Positions 40,949 to 51,500 are shown, numbered from the stretch's first letter. The stretch is 64,000 nucleotides of DNA from an uncultured Adlercreutzia sp. (GCA_910589165.1 CAJUSP010000009.1:49487-113486), one strand, 5' to 3'. The notes: generated by a model not told the origin, from the letters alone. Made by a program: numbers and translations.

Positions 40949-42823
40949 GTGACGGGAATTCGGGAAAGACGATGGGTGCGTCAGGCCCAGGCGGGCGATG
41001 AGCGCGCCTTCGAGCGGCTGGCGGCGAAGGTGCAGCCGTCGCTGCGTCGGGTGGCCCTCGGCTATTTGGCGGGCAACGAGGCCGAGGCGGCCGACGCCGT
41101 GCAGGAAACGCTCGTGTCTGCGTGGAAGAACATCGGGGGCGTGCGTGAGCCCCGTTACTTCAGAACCTGGATCACCCGCATCTGCATCAACGCCTGCCGC
41201 GATCTGCAACGGCGGCGAACGCCCGAGCCTTTGGGCGATGCGGCGGCGGACCGGCCCGACCCGCGCGCATCGGCCGACAAGGCGCTGCTGGCCCGGGCGG
41301 GGTTCGAGACCCTTACCGCGGCCGCCGGTGCCTCGAACGCGCCGGCCATCGCACTCTTCTACGGAGAAGGCTATTCCACGGAGGAGATTGCCGCGCTGCT
41401 GGATGTGTCGCCAGATGTGGTGCGCCAGCGCCTGTCGCGGGGACGCAAGGCCATCACGAAGACATTCAGCCGCACTGGCCTGGTGGTGGCGCTTGTGGTT
41501 GCGGCGCTTCTGGCGGTGGGCACGGCCTGCGCGGCGGTCATCGCCGGGCTTACGATGGATCAGACCGACGCGCACCAGGTGGCGGTAACTCCCACCTTGC
41601 CAGAGGGCGAGGGCGTCGCGCCCCTGGCCGAGGGCGAATCCATTCCCGAATATGCGCTGAACTTCTCGTACCTGCCCTCGACGCTCACCGATAAAACCAT
41701 AGGTTCTCAGTCGGCCACGTTCTACGAGCCGGGTTACGAGCGATGGTCGCAGCTTGCGCCATCGATCTTTTGCGATGTGTATTATGTTGACACCGACGAG
41801 GCGGCTCCTTTCGCGAGCGTTGAGAACGGCCAGCTTCTCGACATCAGAGGTCATCAAGCGGTGCTGCTGGAATTCGATTACGGCTACCGCTTCAGCAAGC
41901 GCCGAGTAGAATGCCGACTGTTCATAGCCTTTCCCGAAGAGCGGCGCATTGTGAGGCTGCAGACTTTTGATGAGTCGCTGAAAGACGAGCTGATGCGCAT
42001 GGCCGAGAGCATGAGCCTGGAAGCGACGGGCGGGAAAGTGCCTCCAGAGGAGCAACTTCTCTGGAGTCAGCAGATCCAGGAAGCGCAGTGGGACGCGGCG
42101 GACATGGCGCAGCGCTACCGCAACGAGTTCGAATACCCGAGCGGCGCCCTGGCCGAGCCGGTGTCGGCGGAGGCTATGGGGAATATGCTTGCGGTTGACG
42201 ACGTTTTCCATCCTGGCGGCAACGAGAACGTGGAAGCGCGGGTTGCGGCACTCTCGTTCTCCGACGACGCGAGTGCGCTGGAAGGCTTCGACTTCCTCCT
42301 GGGCTGGCAGTGGCTCATCGGTAAGGACGGTCGCTTCGAAAGCGACACGATTTCCTTCATCCGCTACGGGGACGGCGTTGCCACAGCCGACGAGCTGGTG
42401 GAGCAGCGCGAGTCGCCCCTGCTGCTCGTGCAGGTGGACATGGCCTACACGAACACAGGCAGCGAGCCCCAGGCCAGTGTGCCAGTCACCCTGGCGCTGG
42501 AAAGCGCGGTGCTCGACGGGGATACGTGGCGGCAGTACCGGCGCCTCGACGAGGTGCCCGAGGCCGACGAGGTGCAGAACAGCCTCAGCGTGAACGACCA
42601 CTACGGCCTGACGAGGCGTGTTGTCGAAGGCGACGCGCATCTCCAGAGCGATGCCGGCTATTTTCTCGACGAGTTGCAGCCGGGGGAGACGGCGGTGGTG
42701 CGGTACTTTTGGCTGGTAAACGCCGATGAAGCTGATAAACTTCTGCTTGATGTGAACCCCGACGGTTACCCCGAGCCGGAGGAGGGCGCCTACGGGCAGC
42801 GGCTGATGGACATTCGACAGTAA
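40949..42823 (+). CDS. ECF sigma factor fused to a membrane helix and exported domain
   Basis: 624 residues from a GTG start with GGAAGGA upstream. Sigma region 2 at about residues 15-90 (ADAVQETLVSAWKNIGG), region 4 at about 115-170 (ALFYGEGYSTEEIAALLDVS, then VRQRLSRGRKAI), a membrane helix at 177-201 and a 420-residue extracytoplasmic domain without a recognised fold. Ordinary ECF factors are 160-200 residues and soluble; here sensor, tether and sigma factor are one chain, with no separate anti-sigma gene. It would need proteolytic release or act at the membrane. The following lipoprotein-like gene starts 12 bases later. Confidence 0.82.
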   Translation: MTGIRERRWVRQAQAGDERAFERLAAKVQPSLRRVALGYLAGNEAEAADAVQETLVSAWKNIGGVREPRYFRTWITRICINACRDLQRRRTPEPLGDAAADRPDPRASADKALLARAGFETLTAAAGASNAPAIALFYGEGYSTEEIAALLDVSPDVVRQRLSRGRKAITKTFSRTGLVVALVVAALLAVGTACAAVIAGLTMDQTDAHQVAVTPTLPEGEGVAPLAEGESIPEYALNFSYLPSTLTDKTIGSQSATFYEPGYERWSQLAPSIFCDVYYVDTDEAAPFASVENGQLLDIRGHQAVLLEFDYGYRFSKRRVECRLFIAFPEERRIVRLQTFDESLKDELMRMAESMSLEATGGKVPPEEQLLWSQQIQEAQWDAADMAQRYRNEFEYPSGALAEPVSAEAMGNMLAVDDVFHPGGNENVEARVAALSFSDDASALEGFDFLLGWQWLIGKDGRFESDTISFIRYGDGVATADELVEQRESPLLLVQVDMAYTNTGSEPQASVPVTLALESAVLDGDTWRQYRRLDEVPEADEVQNSLSVNDHYGLTRRVVEGDAHLQSDAGYFLDELQPGETAVVRYFWLVNADEADKLLLDVNPDGYPEPEEGAYGQRLMDIRQ

Positions 42824-42835
42824 GGAGGCACGGCG

Positions 42836-43540
42836 ATGCGGAAGATGCAGAAGCGAGTGTGGCGGCAGGCGGCAGCGTGTTTGATGCTGGCGACGGCGGC
42901 TGTCGGGTGGGGTTGCGCGGCGCCCGAGGCGGCTCCGTCGAGCGAGGGCGCTGAAGCGTCGGCCAGCGCCGACGAGGCGTCGGCCGCCGCCGAGGAGGAT
43001 TTTATCTACATCGGCACCGTGCAGACCAACGAGGCGGGGCAGACCTACGGCACGTCGGCGGCGGCCGATGCCGAAGGGGTCGAGCTAGATCTTATGGCCG
43101 CCGAGGCCACCAACGGACGCAGCGGCTACGTGTACGTCGACGAGCTGGAAGAAGTTGGGAGCGGCGGCGTGACCAATCCCGACGAGGCCGTCGCCTATAT
43201 GGAGCAGCGCGAGACGCGGGGCAGCGAGGCCCTGGCGAAGCACCTGACCGCCGCCCTTCCCGAGGGCGTGACCGTAACACCGGCCCAGGCGCGGGTATTC
43301 CTCGATGAGCTGTCGGTGGGCTCCGCCGACGTGGGCGCCGATTTGGCCGCCGGTCTAGCCGACCGCGGCAAGCGAGCGACCGTGGCGCTGGCCGAGGAGA
43401 CGGGCATTCCCGAAGCCGACATGGTCGCCGTCCTGGAAGACGCCTACTTCGCCGCTAACGACGAGGTGGCAGACCGCATCCCCGTCTACGAATCCGACGG
43501 CAAAACCCAAATAGGCGAATTCGCCATGAACGGCCTGTAG
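42836..43540 (+). CDS. Exported small protein with putative lipid anchor
   Basis: 234 residues. Signal peptide ending near GWGCAAPEA; the Cys could be lipidated although the lipobox is atypical. An Ala/Ser/Glu-rich linker follows, then a segment with TNEAGQTYGTSAA and EATNGRSGYVYVDEL, a pattern seen in exported proteins near membrane sensors. The C-terminal half is helical. Probably in one operon with the sigma fusion (12-base gap) and may be part of the same sensing unit. Confidence 0.7.
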   Translation: MRKMQKRVWRQAAACLMLATAAVGWGCAAPEAAPSSEGAEASASADEASAAAEEDFIYIGTVQTNEAGQTYGTSAAADAEGVELDLMAAEATNGRSGYVYVDELEEVGSGGVTNPDEAVAYMEQRETRGSEALAKHLTAALPEGVTVTPAQARVFLDELSVGSADVGADLAAGLADRGKRATVALAEETGIPEADMVAVLEDAYFAANDEVADRIPVYESDGKTQIGEFAMNGL

Positions 43541-43600
43541 GAGAACGGCCGCACGCTCCTTTCCTTTTTTTCCTATTTTTTCCTTTCTTTCCTATTTGTC
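43539..43600 (+). terminator. Weak hairpin plus long pyrimidine tract
   Basis: AGGAG (overlapping the stop codon) and CTCCT form a short stem, followed by 40 bases almost purely of C and T (for example TTCCTTTTTTTCCTATTTTT). It may act as a terminator; such a tract is also slippage-prone. Confidence 0.45.
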
Positions 43601-43761
43601 AGGGGAAATAAAGGGCAACGGTGGGTCGTATTCCCAGGCTGCTCTTCAACCGCTGTGCAACGGGGGCGTTGCGGGTTGGCGTACGTTGGGTTTAGCGGTC
43701 ATCTTTTCCTTGCGGGGTTCCTATACTGCTGAATGAATAGGAATCTGCGGGAGGAGCAGCC

Positions 43762-45378
43762 ATGTCTCACCGTGAAAAGCATAGCGAGAAGCCGACGCCG
43801 GAAACCCCGGGGCAGCCAGAGGCCGAAGGGCGTCTGGAAAAGGCCGAGCATCTGGCGAAAGAGGCGGTCGAGAAAGTGGAAGACGGCCTGAAGCGGGCCG
43901 TGGAGTTCGAGCGGGCCGATATTGCCGAGACGGGCCAGGAGTGGCACGACCAGTGGCACAACGACACCGCCGAGCTGAAAGCCGACGTGGCCCGCGACAA
44001 GGAGAAGCTGCGCGAGGCCGCCGACGACGTGCGCCACCCAGAGCGCATCGCCGAGGCCGTGGAGGCCAAGCTCGAGCACGCCGCCGACGAGACCCTCGCC
44101 ACGGTGCATGCCGTGGAGCACCCCAGCGAGATCGTCGCCGACGCCAAGCGCGACATTGCCGCCAAGAAGCAGGCCTTCGACGAAACCACCGCCACCATCG
44201 CCGCCGAGTTCACGAGCCCCGTGGACCAAAAGCGCCTGCCGGTGATTCTGCGTGTGTTCGGCGTGCTGCTTATCGTGGGCTCCGGCGCGGCGCTGCCCGG
44301 CATCGCGAAATCTATCTACAAGGCCGTCACCATGTTCGGCAGCGGCGGCATGGCCGGCGAGGGCACCTCCACGGTGGTGGTCACGTTCCTGCACCTGGCC
44401 GTGCTTGTGGCGCTTGCCATCACGCTTATCATCTTCGGCGTGCGCATGTTCCAGAACAAGCGGCGCTGGGCGGCCCTCATTTCCTACGGGCTGTACGTGC
44501 TCATCATTTTGGGCGGGCTGTGCTCCATCATGCTGAACGGCATGAGCGTCGATTTGTACTTCTACCTGGTGGCGCTTGTGGTCACCATCGCCCTGCAAAG
44601 CTACCTGGACCCCTCGCTTCTGGAAGAGCGTCGCCGCCATCGCCAGGAACGCGAGGCCGAGGAGCACAAGGAGGGCGAGGCCGGCACCCTCGGGCGCGAC
44701 CTGTCGGGCAAGGGCTATATTACCCTGAACTTCTTCAACCTGTTCTGGATTTTCGTGGTGGCCAGCATCCTCGGGCTGCTCATGGAGGAGATCGTCCACT
44801 TCCTGTTCGTGGTGCCGGGCCAGTGGCAAGATCGCGCGGGGCTGCTGTTCGGGCCGTTCTCGCCCATTTACGGCTGCGGCGCGGTGCTCATGACCATTTT
44901 CCTGAACCGCTTCCACAAGAGCAACTTCGTGGTCATCTTCCTGGTGGCGGCCGTCATCGGCGGTGCCTTCGAGGCGTTCACGAGCCTGTTCATGCAGTAT
45001 GCGTTCGGCGCGGTGGCCTGGGATTACTCCAACATGCCGGGGTCGCTGTTCGGCGGCCGCACCAGCATCCCGTTCATGTGCTGCTGGGGCCTCCTCGGTG
45101 TGGTGTGGATCAAGCTGCTGCTGCCCTTCATGCTGCGGCTCGTGAACTTCATCCCGTGGAACTGGCGCTACGTGCTTACCACCGTGGCGGCCGCGTTCAT
45201 GCTGGTGGACGCCGTCATGACGCTGCAATCGCTCGACTGCTGGTACGAGCGCCTGTCGGGCGACCCGGTGGGCACGCCCATCCAGCAGTTCTACGACCAC
45301 GAGTTCGACGACCACTACATGGCCGACCGCTTCCAGTCCATGACCATCAACCCCTCCGACGCCGTCCGCGGGAAGTAG
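43762..45378 (+). CDS. CmpB-family putative permease with long helical N-terminus
   Basis: 538 residues. Residues 1-155 are highly charged and helical (repeats such as HPERIAEAVEAKLEHA and HPSEIVADAKRD), then about eight or nine membrane helices. The last 200 residues carry the CmpB/ABC-transporter-permease-like signature (FGPFSPIYGCGAVLMT, AFEAFTSLFMQYAFG, WDYSNMP, WGLLGVVW). Proteins with this domain are annotated as permeases without a proven substrate. It has its own TATACT at 43722. Confidence 0.75.
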   Translation: MSHREKHSEKPTPETPGQPEAEGRLEKAEHLAKEAVEKVEDGLKRAVEFERADIAETGQEWHDQWHNDTAELKADVARDKEKLREAADDVRHPERIAEAVEAKLEHAADETLATVHAVEHPSEIVADAKRDIAAKKQAFDETTATIAAEFTSPVDQKRLPVILRVFGVLLIVGSGAALPGIAKSIYKAVTMFGSGGMAGEGTSTVVVTFLHLAVLVALAITLIIFGVRMFQNKRRWAALISYGLYVLIILGGLCSIMLNGMSVDLYFYLVALVVTIALQSYLDPSLLEERRRHRQEREAEEHKEGEAGTLGRDLSGKGYITLNFFNLFWIFVVASILGLLMEEIVHFLFVVPGQWQDRAGLLFGPFSPIYGCGAVLMTIFLNRFHKSNFVVIFLVAAVIGGAFEAFTSLFMQYAFGAVAWDYSNMPGSLFGGRTSIPFMCCWGLLGVVWIKLLLPFMLRLVNFIPWNWRYVLTTVAAAFMLVDAVMTLQSLDCWYERLSGDPVGTPIQQFYDHEFDDHYMADRFQSMTINPSDAVRGK

Positions 45379-45511
45379 GTATCTCTCGGGAGTTGGTTGC
45401 GAGGCATGAGAGCTATTTCTGGGGAGGCAGTCCGCAGGTTCCCGTGGCTGCTTTCCGCTTTTTCGATGGCAGCGGGGCGGAAGTTCCTATGGTTCGTGGC
45501 CGATGGGGGCC

Positions 45512-45540
45512 TTGGGGTGCGGCACGGCGGTTCCTATAAT
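45512..45540 (+). promoter_or_regulatory. Promoter of metY-metA
   Basis: TTGGGG (45512-45517), 17-base spacer, consensus TATAAT (45535-45540), 44 bases before the metY start. No S-box or other methionine riboswitch was recognised in 45379-45584. Confidence 0.6.
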
Positions 45541-45584
45541 AGGGAAACTCAAACGACCGAACACCCCGCGATCAAGGAGCCCCT

Positions 45585-46868
45585 ATGACCGAGTCCATTG
45601 GAACCACCTGCGTGCAGGGCGGCTGGCGTCCCGGCGACGGCGAGCCGCGCCAGGTGCCCATCTACCAGAACACCACCTGGAAGTACGACACTTCCGAGCA
45701 CATGGGGCGCTTGTTCGACTTGGAGGAGTCGGGTTACTTCTACACGCGCCTGGCGAACCCCACCAACGACGCCGTGGCTGCGAAGATTGCCGCACTGGAG
45801 GGCGGCACCGCGGCCATGCTCACGTCGTCGGGTCAGGCGGCGAACTTCTTCGCGGTATTCAACATCGCCGGCGCGGGCGACCACGTGGTGGCGTCGTCGG
45901 CCATTTACGGGGGCACCTACAACCTGCTCGCCCACACCATGGGGCGCATGGGGCTGGAATGCACCTTCGTGGACCCGCACTGCACGGACGAGGAGCTGGC
46001 GGCTGCGTTCCGGCCGAACACCAAGTGCGTGTTCGGCGAGACCATCGCGAACCCGGCGCTTTCCGTGCTCGACATCGAGCGCTTCGCTGCGGCGGCCCAC
46101 GCCCACGGGGTACCGCTTATCGTGGACAACACCTTCCCCACGCCGGTGCTGTGCCGGCCCATCGAGTGGGGCGCCGACATTGTGACCCATTCCACCACCA
46201 AGTACATGGACGGCCACGGCACTTCCGTCGGCGGCGTCATTGTGGATTCCGGGCGCTTCGACTGGACGGCCCACCCCGACAAGTTTCCCGGCCTGTGCGA
46301 GCCCGACGAGAGCTACCACGGCGTGGTGTACACCGAGCGCTTCGGGCTGGAAGGCGCCTACATCACCAAGGCGACGGCCCAGCTCATGCGCGATTTGGGC
46401 TCCATCCAGTCGCCGCAGAACGCCTTCCTCATCAACCTGGGGCTGGAAAGCCTGCATTTGCGCATGGCCCGTCATGCGGAAAACGGTCGCGCGGTGGCCG
46501 AGCACTTGGCGGCCCATCCGAAGGTGGCCTGGGTGCGCCACCCCTCGCTTGAGGGCGATGCCGAGGCCGCGCTGGCGGCGAAGTACTTGCCTGACGGTTC
46601 CTGCGGCGTGGTCAGCTTCGGCGTGGCTGGCGGGCGCGCGGCAGCTGAGACGTTCATGGCGAACCTGAAGCTCGCGCAGATTGCCACCCACGTGGCTGAC
46701 GCCCGCACCTGCGTGCTTCACCCGGCCAACGCCACGCACCGCCAGATGAACGACGAGGAGCTGGCCGCCGCCGGCATCGGTGCCGATCTCATCCGCCTGT
46801 CCTGCGGCATCGAGGACGCCGCCGACCTCATCGCCGACATCGACCAGGCCCTGGCCTGCGTGGAGTAG
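45585..46868 (+). CDS. metY: O-acetylhomoserine sulfhydrylase (aminocarboxypropyltransferase)
   Basis: 427 residues, normal for MetY (about 430, longer than MetB/MetC). PLP-Lys206 lies in THSTTKYMDGHG. The N-terminal TTCVQGGWRPGDGEPRQVPI and LANPTNDAVA segments are typical of the Cys/Met-metabolism PLP family. It converts O-acetylhomoserine and sulfide to homocysteine. GGAG precedes the ATG. metA follows 11 bases later. Confidence 0.93.
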   Translation: MTESIGTTCVQGGWRPGDGEPRQVPIYQNTTWKYDTSEHMGRLFDLEESGYFYTRLANPTNDAVAAKIAALEGGTAAMLTSSGQAANFFAVFNIAGAGDHVVASSAIYGGTYNLLAHTMGRMGLECTFVDPHCTDEELAAAFRPNTKCVFGETIANPALSVLDIERFAAAAHAHGVPLIVDNTFPTPVLCRPIEWGADIVTHSTTKYMDGHGTSVGGVIVDSGRFDWTAHPDKFPGLCEPDESYHGVVYTERFGLEGAYITKATAQLMRDLGSIQSPQNAFLINLGLESLHLRMARHAENGRAVAEHLAAHPKVAWVRHPSLEGDAEAALAAKYLPDGSCGVVSFGVAGGRAAAETFMANLKLAQIATHVADARTCVLHPANATHRQMNDEELAAAGIGADLIRLSCGIEDAADLIADIDQALACVE

Positions 46869-46879
46869 GGGAGGCCGCC

Positions 46880-47806
46880 ATGCCCATTCGCATTCCCGAT
46901 TCGCTGCCGGCCACAGCGGCCCTTGAGAGCGAGAACATCTTCGTCATGACGGAGTATCGCGCCATGCACCAGGACATTCGCCCGCTGCGCGTGCTGCTGC
47001 TGAACCTCATGCCCACGAAGATCACCACCGAGACGCAAATTCTGCGGAAGCTGTCGAACACGCCCATCCAGGTGGAGGTGGAGCTGCTGCAAACCGCCAG
47101 CCACGATTCCAAGAACACCGCCGCCGAGCACCTGGAGAACTTCTACACCACCTTCGACGAGGTGCGCCACGAGCATTTCGACGGGCTCATCATCACCGGC
47201 GCGCCCGTGGAGCGGCTGGAGTTCGAGGACGTGGACTACTGGCCCGAGCTCTGCGAGATCATGGAGTGGTCGAAGACCCACGTGCATTCAACGCTGCACA
47301 TTTGCTGGGGCGCCCAGGCCGGCATCTACTACCACTACGGCGTGCCGAAGCGCGCGCTGCCCGAGAAGATGTTCGGCGTGTTCCCGCACCAGGTGGTGAA
47401 GCGCACGAGCCCGCTGGTGCGCGGCTTCGACGACGTGTTCTGCGCGCCGCACTCGCGGTTCACCGAGGTGACGGCAGCCGACATTGAGGCGCACCCCGCG
47501 CTCGAGCTGATTGCCGTGTCCGACGAGGCGGGGGTGTACGTGGCGAAGTCCACCGACTCGCAGAACTTCTTCGTGTTCGGCCATCCGGAGTACGACCGCG
47601 ACACGCTGCGGGCGGAATACGACCGCGATGTGGCCAAGGGCATGGATATCGCCGTGCCGGCCCACTACTTCCCCGACGACGACCCGTCGCGCGAGCCGGT
47701 GTCTAGCTGGTTCTCGCATGCGCAGTTGCTGTACACTAACTGGCTGAACTACTACGTGTACCAGACCACCCCCTACGACATCACCCAAGCCGGCCGCGAG
47801 GAGTAG
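46880..47806 (+). CDS. metA: Homoserine O-acetyltransferase (MetA type)
   Basis: 308 residues. Catalytic Cys142 in HICWGAQAG, with His235 and Glu237 in FGHPEYDR, matching standard MetA numbering. Residue 111 is Glu (GAPVERLEFEDVDYW); published work on this family shows that Glu111 confers acetyl-CoA and Gly111 succinyl-CoA preference. It should therefore make O-acetylhomoserine, the substrate of the adjacent MetY. The pair gives direct sulfhydrylation to homocysteine. Confidence 0.94.
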   Translation: MPIRIPDSLPATAALESENIFVMTEYRAMHQDIRPLRVLLLNLMPTKITTETQILRKLSNTPIQVEVELLQTASHDSKNTAAEHLENFYTTFDEVRHEHFDGLIITGAPVERLEFEDVDYWPELCEIMEWSKTHVHSTLHICWGAQAGIYYHYGVPKRALPEKMFGVFPHQVVKRTSPLVRGFDDVFCAPHSRFTEVTAADIEAHPALELIAVSDEAGVYVAKSTDSQNFFVFGHPEYDRDTLRAEYDRDVAKGMDIAVPAHYFPDDDPSREPVSSWFSHAQLLYTNWLNYYVYQTTPYDITQAGREE

Positions 47807-47839
47807 GGGCGCTGTCTCACGGGACGAAAGGAGGCCGCC

Positions 47840-48055
47840 ATGGCCATCGATCCGACGCGCGACCCCTATGCGCGCATTGTGACCAAGCCCCTGCCAAGCC
47901 AGGTGCGCGCAGCCGCCGCGGCCCAGAAAGGGGAGGGGGCAACTGAGGACGACCCGTTTCTCCGTGCGGAAAACGAGGACGACGACGGCTACGACCCCTA
48001 TTCCGACCGCCCAGCCCCTCGCGAGCCCCTCTTCCAAGAGGATCCCTGGGCTTAG
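47840..48055 (+). CDS. Small acidic hypothetical protein
   Basis: 71 residues, no family recognised: a charged, probably disordered protein with many Asp/Glu/Pro (ENEDDDGYDPYSDRPAPREP). GAAAGGAGG is well placed before the ATG, and it follows metA by 33 bases, so it may be co-transcribed. No other support. Confidence 0.6.
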   Translation: MAIDPTRDPYARIVTKPLPSQVRAAAAAQKGEGATEDDPFLRAENEDDDGYDPYSDRPAPREPLFQEDPWA

Positions 48056-48085
48056 TCGGCCCCGCGCAAGCAATTCGACCGAAAA

Positions 48086-48225
48086 TGCAGTGGGAGCACG
48101 ATTTTGCGAGTTGCGACTGCGGTGAGTGCAGCGAGAGCGCGATTTTGCGAGTGATTTCGGCCCAATTCAGGCGCAAATTGTCGAGCTCAACCGTTGCCAA
48201 CTCGCAAAAACGTGCTGTCGCTGCA
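48086..48225. repeat. Intergenic inverted-repeat cluster C (TGCAGCG...TTTTGCGAGT motif)
   Basis: Forward copies of a 26-bp unit at 48086-48111 and 48127-48152 agree at 23 of 26 positions. A reverse copy at 48200-48225 agrees with the first at 22 of 26. A shorter reverse fragment (CGCAAATTGTCG, 48172-48183) can pair with the second copy. The same unit recurs in cluster E at 59896-60025. Of the interval 48056-48508, the rest before the promoter at 48346 shows no gene. Confidence 0.75.
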
Positions 48226-48345
48226 AAAAGGCCCCAAGCCTTTGCCTGAAGGGCAACTCAGGAATCGAGAACGTATGCGCTAGCATGATGAGCGATTTGG
48301 TAAGCGTTTGAGGTCGCTGAACTGCGATTTGTTACCGACGGCGCG

Positions 48346-48374
48346 TTGATAAGTTGCCGCCAATCTGTCATAAT
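48346..48374 (+). promoter_or_regulatory. Promoter of the surface-protein gene
   Basis: TTGATA (48346-48351), 17-base spacer, CATAAT (48369-48374), leaving a 134-base leader before the start codon. Confidence 0.55.
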
Positions 48375-48508
48375 CTCGTTACTTTAGCAAGCAAGAACTG
48401 GCGTTTTCGAAACTCTCGCTGTGCGACGACGGCCGTCGCACCCGCATCAGGGGCGGAGGAGGGTTGTCGAGGACGCCCGTTGTGTCTTCGGAAGAAACGA
48501 GGTATCCC

Positions 48509-51500
48509 ATGAGGAACATCGTGAGTAAGCGTACCAAGGCGGCATCGCTATTCCTATCGCTGGCCCTGGTCGTGGGCCTCACGCCTAGCGGCGCAGTCGC
48601 TTTTGCCGAAACCTCGCACGGGGGGGGGTCTTACGAGACTGACCTAGCCCAGGCCACGGAATTCGACGAAGCCGTCAACGATGGCGCGGCCGAGAGCGCC
48701 GGGGCTGTCGAGGCCCCCGCCCCGGATGCGAGCGCTGCTGAGGCGATCACCGAGGGAGCCGTCGAAGGAGAGTCGGTTCCGGCGGAAGGGGCCGCGGAAG
48801 ACCCGACGGCGCAGTCCGCCCCCGCTTCGTCTGAGGTCGCCGTGCCCGAAAGCGTGACCCCGAAGGCCCGCGCCTTCGTAGCTCCGCAGCTGTGGAGCGT
48901 GCCCGTGGCCGACCCCCTGGCCGCTCCCGCCACCGCCACCATCGAAGACGCCGCCACCCCGCTGGCCACCACGCCTACCCTCGGCGGGTACAGCGCTGTG
49001 GCCAAAACTTATCTGAAAGATATTGGCACCCCGAACGGCGCCATTACCTATGTGCAGGACAGTTTTGGCGACAACTCGGTGCCGGGCGCTTACACCTCGA
49101 TGGTTGGCTCTTACCAATTCAATATTGCTGGCAATACGGTTGTGCGCGGCAAACCGGACACCGAGCAAGGCACCCCGCTCCACAGCTCGGTCGACCCCAA
49201 TGCCGAAGTGGAAGCTGGATACAAGCTTGCTAAGATGACAACTCCGGCCGTTAATGTTGGCGGTGAACTCGAGGATCCCCCACGTACGAACTCGAGCTCG
49301 TCCGTTTTGGAGGCACCGACGAATGGCAACACCCGTATCGTTAAGGCGTTCCTCGTCGTGACGGCAACCCAGACAACAAGCATTATCAACGCTGAAAACT
49401 CTCCTATGGGAACTTATGGTGCCGCAACACTCAAAGGCCCCCAGGGCGGTATGATTCGATGCTGGCCATCGCATATTTTTTATGACAGCGGCCATCAGCG
49501 CACCTCCACGTTTTTCGAAGTGACCGACTTTGCCAAGGAACAGGGTTACGGGCTCTACACAGGCATCAATATTCCTGTTACGCCTATGACCGCCGCGCCA
49601 CTCAGCGGCGCTGATTATTTCGGTGCGTGGAAGCTTATCGTCATCGAGGAAAATACTGATTTGTCGGTGCGCATGCTGCGCATGCGCTTGGGTGGTACGA
49701 CCGTAAGCACGGCCACTAAAACGGAAGTCACCATCAGCGGCGAAGGGCTTTCGGTGGCAGAGCATGCCACGGGTGAGCTGATCGTTTCCATGGACGGTTC
49801 CGACTACATGGATAGCACCCAGAACCTTCAGTACCGCACAAGCACAAACGGAACATTAACGAACATCGGGAGTCCGCTTCACCCTGCCGACACTTTCTAT
49901 TCCCTCAATGTCGATCGCAAAGGCAAGCGATTGCTTGTAGACCCTGCCGCGAAGAACGGCAATTCGTCTGTTTGCGTCAACAAGAAGACGACTTGGCCGC
50001 AGATGAATACCGATTTGTGCGTTATGGATGTGAACGATGCCGGCAATCAGAGCAGCCTCAAGCTTAATGGTGGTGAATCCAGCGTTACGCTCAAGGCGTA
50101 CACGAGTAATGCGCCGACAGTATTAAGTGCTCTCGGTCTGACGCTCGACATTGTGGCGCCGGTATTCGAAACCAAGCTCACCATTGCGAACCTCGACCAG
50201 CACTATTCGACGGCCGATGTGGGCTACGAGAACAAGGTGGGCGGTCAGTACGTGCAGACGGCCCAGGAGGGTGATACGCTGCGTGCGACGATGGTCTGCG
50301 AGAACAAGAGCGATTCCAAGAAGTTCATTGGCCTGCAGGATCCTGTGGTCACCATGCGCATCGGCTCCTTCAAGGACATTGACGAGAGTTCGCTTACGGC
50401 GTATTTCTACCCCGGTCTTTACCGGGCCGACAGCTCCGAGCGTCCGGAAAGCGAGGGAAAGATCATCCTCGACCAGGTGAAGGTCACCAAGAATGATGAC
50501 GGCACCTATAACATTATTTGCAAGTCGAGCGCATCGGAGAAGATTCAGGAGAAGGGCTATTTCGAAGTCGCTTTCACCGGTACGGCCAACGACAGCATCG
50601 ATTACGTGGAATACGAGAACTACGCTGCGGTAGAGGGCGAGTACGTTGACGAAAAGGATTCGAAGCACGACTTCCACATGGCGGCCCTGGGCGCTACGTA
50701 CACCACTACGGCTTCCGACAAGCCAAAGTATCAGCTGACGGTGACGGGCGTGGGGCCGGGCCAGGTGCAGGGCACGGGCAAGTACTACAACGGCGACACG
50801 CCCACCATTTCCTGGGAGGCCGATAGCGACGCCCGTGTGACCTCGGTGTTCGAGGATTCCTCGGTACGCGACGACTTGGTGGCGCTTTCCAATCCTGACG
50901 ACGAGGCTGCGGCGGCTTCTATCCAGGCTTTCGCCGCCCGCGCCGACCTGGCGAACAAGACGACCGTTTCCATGGGCGCCGAGTCCAAGGAGGTCATCGT
51001 GGTGTTCAAGGCCGATTCCGCCGACGACGACGCTGACGAGCCGGGTCAGGCCACCCAGGACGACACCTGCTCGGTGAAGACCATCGCCGACGGCGGCGTG
51101 GCCACCATGACCGACAGCGGCACCGTAGCCAAGGGCAGCGACTACGCTATCAACTGGTCGGTGAAGCCGGGCTACCGCATCACGTCAGTTGAGGTGGACG
51201 GCGTGGCCGTGCCCTTCGACGAGGGCACCACGTCCATCGACTTCAGCGAAATCGGCGCGAACCACACGGTGAAGGTGCTCACCCAGCGTGTGGCCTCCGA
51301 CGGGGCCGATGGCACCTGGATCGTGGCCACCACCATCAGCGGGCCGGGCACCATTTCTCCCACCAAGGCCGTGAAGGCCGGCGAGAGCTACACGGTAGAC
51401 TGGAAGGCGCTGGCCAGTTCGGAAGACGCCGTCCTGTCGCTGGTGAAGGTGGATGGCGAGGTGGTTTACGACGAGTACCTGAACAACCCGAAGACCGATA

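Noticed and set aside
45397..45588. A 63-codon frame before metY
   Set aside because: It overlaps the metY promoter and start, and no ribosome site or family is seen.
48126..48311. A 61-codon frame downstream of metA
   Set aside because: Lies in repeat cluster C, has no Shine-Dalgarno and no recognisable composition.
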